DNA of 7,067 bases from NCBI GenBank assembly GCA_013815395.1, contig JACDGH010000071.1, forward strand, positions 1 to 7,067. Direction: 5' to 3'. The stretch is from Parachlamydiaceae bacterium. Its GTDB lineage: Bacteria > Chlamydiota > Chlamydiia > Chlamydiales > Parachlamydiaceae. This document shows, one piece after another, positions 5,783-7,067 of this stretch. The number at the start of each line of letters is the position of its first letter. Positions within the stretch are counted from its first letter, which is position 1. Position numbers and translations under genes: made by a program. The notes beneath the pieces are model-generated. The model worked only from the letters and a program-made list of their open reading frames with translations. It had not been told where the DNA came from and made no database searches.

Positions 5783-5854
5783 TGGGGTGTCGCCAAGCGG
5801 TAAGGCAGCGGTTTTTGGTACCGCCATGCGGAGGTTCGAATCCTTCCACCCCAA
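5783..5854 (+). tRNA. tRNA-Gln, anticodon TTG
   Basis: A full cloverleaf folds. The acceptor stem is TGGGGTG (5783-5789) with CACCCCA (5847-5853). The D arm is in GCCAAGCGGTAAGGC. The anticodon stem GCGGT/ACCGC carries loop TTTTGGT, anticodon TTG reading CAA. The T arm is GGAGG-TTCGAAT-CCTTC. The discriminator is A at 5854 and CCA is not encoded, so it must be added. The first pair is U1-A72, which is characteristic of tRNA-Gln and, where GlnRS is absent, favours the Glu-to-Gln amidotransferase route (known from other bacteria; inferred here). Position 37 is G, where A is common. prs starts 21 nt after the discriminator, so a shared transcript is likely. Confidence 0.95.
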
Positions 5855-5875
5855 ACATACAATAAGTAGTCGCTA

Positions 5876-6835
5876 ATGTTAGAAACTAAAACAGAAGCTC
5901 TTTTATTTTCGGGAACTTCTCATCCGGTGCTCGCTAAAGAAATTGCTGACTTATTAAACATTAAATTAGGTCAAATTTCAATAGAGCAGTTTCCAGATGG
6001 AGAAACCTCTGTGCAACTTCTAGAAAGTGTACGAGGACGAGATACCTTTGTTTTACAATCCGTAGCTCTAAATCCTGATCATTATTTAGTAGAGCTACTC
6101 ATCATTATTGATGCTCTTAAACGAGCATCTGCCCGGTCAATCGCTGCCGTGATTCCATACTATGGATATTGCCGGCAAGATCGAAAAGATAAACCCAGAG
6201 AGCCTATTACCGCTAAACTAGTGGCCAATATGCTCGAGCATGCTGGGGTTACAAGAGTACTGACAATCGACCTGCATGCAGGTCAAATACAAGGCTTTTT
6301 TGATGTCCCGGTCGATAATTTGTGCGGGAGATCAGCTTTAGCCGAAGCCTTAGAAAAATTATGCCCGAACAATTTAATTGTTGTGGCACCCGATGTGGGT
6401 AGCATTAAGCGCGCCAGAGCTTATGCTAAATATTTTAAATGTGAACTGGCTGTAATTGACAAGTCGCGCATTAGCGCAACTAAAGTTAAAGCTCTTCGCA
6501 TCATTGGTGATGTAGAAGGGAAAGATGTTCTTCTCGCTGACGATATGTGTTCCACCGCTGGAACCTTGGTGTCAGCAGCGAAAGCTTGCCGTGAGAAGGG
6601 CGCTAAGAGGATTTTTGCTGTGGTCACTCATGGTTTACTTGTGGGTGATGCAGTTGAAGCAATTAACAAAAGTCCAATCGAAGCGCTATTGATTAGTAAT
6701 ACGATACCACATGTGGATCGGGCACAGTCCGGTAAAATCCACGTCGTTTCCATTGCTCCTCTCATAAGTCAAGCAATTAGCTGTATTATTTCGAGAAATT
6801 CTATCAAATCCCTATACGACGATAATGACTTTTAA
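5876..6835 (+). CDS. prs: Ribose-phosphate pyrophosphokinase (PRPP synthetase)
   Basis: This 319-aa enzyme makes phosphoribosyl pyrophosphate from ribose-5-phosphate and ATP for nucleotide and cofactor synthesis in the cytoplasm. Landmarks in order are FSGTSHPVLA (11-20), FPDGETSVQ (39-47), and VIPYYGYCRQDR (92-103) followed by PITAKLVANML. Then come TIDLHAGQIQGFFDVPVDNL (130-149, with H134), VAPDVGSIKRARAYAK (170-185), DKSR (195-198) and IIGDVEGKD. The PRPP loop DDMCSTAGT (222-230) is intact in outline. Serine stands at residue 226 where many homologues have Asp. HAGQ replaces the HAEQ of enterobacterial enzymes, and the segment after RQDR is one residue shorter. Both may mark a subgroup. 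The ATG at 5876 fits the family beginning but has no clear Shine-Dalgarno. Length matches the family. Chlamydiaceae are, as I recall, poor in nucleotide synthesis, so this gene suits an environmental relative. Confidence 0.96.
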   Translation: MLETKTEALLFSGTSHPVLAKEIADLLNIKLGQISIEQFPDGETSVQLLESVRGRDTFVLQSVALNPDHYLVELLIIIDALKRASARSIAAVIPYYGYCRQDRKDKPREPITAKLVANMLEHAGVTRVLTIDLHAGQIQGFFDVPVDNLCGRSALAEALEKLCPNNLIVVAPDVGSIKRARAYAKYFKCELAVIDKSRISATKVKALRIIGDVEGKDVLLADDMCSTAGTLVSAAKACREKGAKRIFAVVTHGLLVGDAVEAINKSPIEALLISNTIPHVDRAQSGKIHVVSIAPLISQAISCIISRNSIKSLYDDNDF

Positions 6836-6838
6836 GTT

Positions 6839-6863
6839 GAGCTGCGCATTAAAATGCGCGCTC
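6839..6863 (+). terminator. GC-rich hairpin just after prs, candidate terminator
   Basis: GAGC plus GCGCAT pairs with ATGCGC plus GCTC around a TAAA loop with one bulged T, giving 10 bp beginning 3 nt after the prs stop. The sequence after it is not a T-run, so it may act by slowing polymerase or protecting the 3' end rather than as a classical intrinsic terminator. Confidence 0.45.
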
Positions 6864-6899
6864 TAGATTAGCCAAGAATATTGCGTAATTTTTATTGTG

Positions 6900-6916
6900 C
6901 ACTCCCTTAGGGAGTG
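6900..6916 (+). promoter_or_regulatory. Perfect hairpin in the rplY leader region
   Basis: CACTCCC and GGGAGTG form a perfect 7-bp stem with a TTA loop, 47 nt upstream of the rplY ATG. No T-run follows on the plus strand. On the minus strand an A-rich stretch follows, so a terminator in either direction is not supported. A leader structure or protein-binding site is possible. Confidence 0.35.
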
Positions 6917-6963
6917 AGCGAAATCAATGCGTTGTTCTTGCAATAATGGATATTGGAGGATTC

Positions 6964-7067
6964 ATGAGATTACAGATTAGCAAAAGAAATTTACTAAAGA
7001 AAAGTGAAACTAAGAGAATCCGTCGCGAGGGAGATATTCCTTGTGCTTTATACGTACGTGGTAAAGC
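6964..7067 (+). CDS. rplY: Ribosomal protein L25/Ctc, N-terminal part (3' truncated by window end)
   Basis: Thirty-four codons are visible from ATG at 6964 to the window edge. The product begins MRLQISKRNLLKKSETKR and continues IRREGDIPCALYVRGKA. The lysine-rich start and the REGDIPCALYVRGK block are typical of bL25, the 5S rRNA-binding protein of the large ribosomal subunit (Ctc in the longer form with a C-terminal domain, which cannot be seen here). GGAGGA lies just before the ATG with a short spacer. In Chlamydia the ctc gene also lies near glgA, as I recall, followed by pth; what follows here lies outside the window. Confidence 0.88.
   Translation, partial: MRLQISKRNLLKKSETKRIRREGDIPCALYVRGK

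Noticed and set aside
1819..5877. Shared 11-mer AGTCGCTAATG at the prs start and in the hairpin near 1820 (minus strand)
   Set aside because: Several 11-mer matches are expected by chance in a window of this size.

Overview
The window looks like a chromosomal segment of an AT-rich, environmental (amoeba-associated, Parachlamydiaceae-like) member of the Chlamydiae. The assignment rests on gene neighbourhood and protein character. A pgsA-type phosphatidyltransferase sits next to glgA, followed by ribosomal protein L25/Ctc, an order I recall from Chlamydia (pgsA-glgA-ctc). Here a tRNA-Gln and a PRPP synthetase gene lie between glgA and rplY. The ferredoxin also resembles the chlamydial one. This is memory-based inference; no search was run.

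Layout. Positions 1-365 (+) hold the C-terminal end of a probable outer-membrane beta-barrel protein. Positions 372-568 form an intergenic block of 9-bp tandem repeats that flip orientation about a central loop, making a very large hairpin between two convergent genes. Positions 600-1532 (-) encode a 310-aa protein with the His-Gly and Asn-Ser-Cys signatures of a clan CD (caspase/CHAT/legumain-like) cysteine peptidase; this is the best candidate for an undescribed activity. Positions 1533-1875 are non-coding with hairpins. Positions 1876-5084 (-) carry, in transcription order, glgA, pgsA (TTG start, 17 nt after glgA), a plant-type [2Fe-2S] ferredoxin, and a DUF1858/IscA-type Fe-S carrier fusion. 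The last two form a small Fe-S unit. Positions 5085-5782 are a 698-bp divergent intergenic region with a 272-bp element made of two near-identical 70-bp inverted arms. Positions 5783-6835 (+) contain tRNA-Gln(UUG) followed 21 nt later by prs. Positions 6836-6963 contain two compact hairpins. From 6964 rplY begins and runs off the window.

How the genes relate. GlgA builds glycogen from nucleotide sugar, PgsA makes phosphatidylglycerophosphate, and ferredoxin plus the A-type carrier serve Fe-S cluster chemistry. On the other strand, Prs makes PRPP for nucleotide synthesis and L25 is a ribosomal protein. These are housekeeping genes. The accessory content is the clan CD peptidase candidate and the two inverted short-tandem-repeat elements, which share one architecture but have different repeat units.
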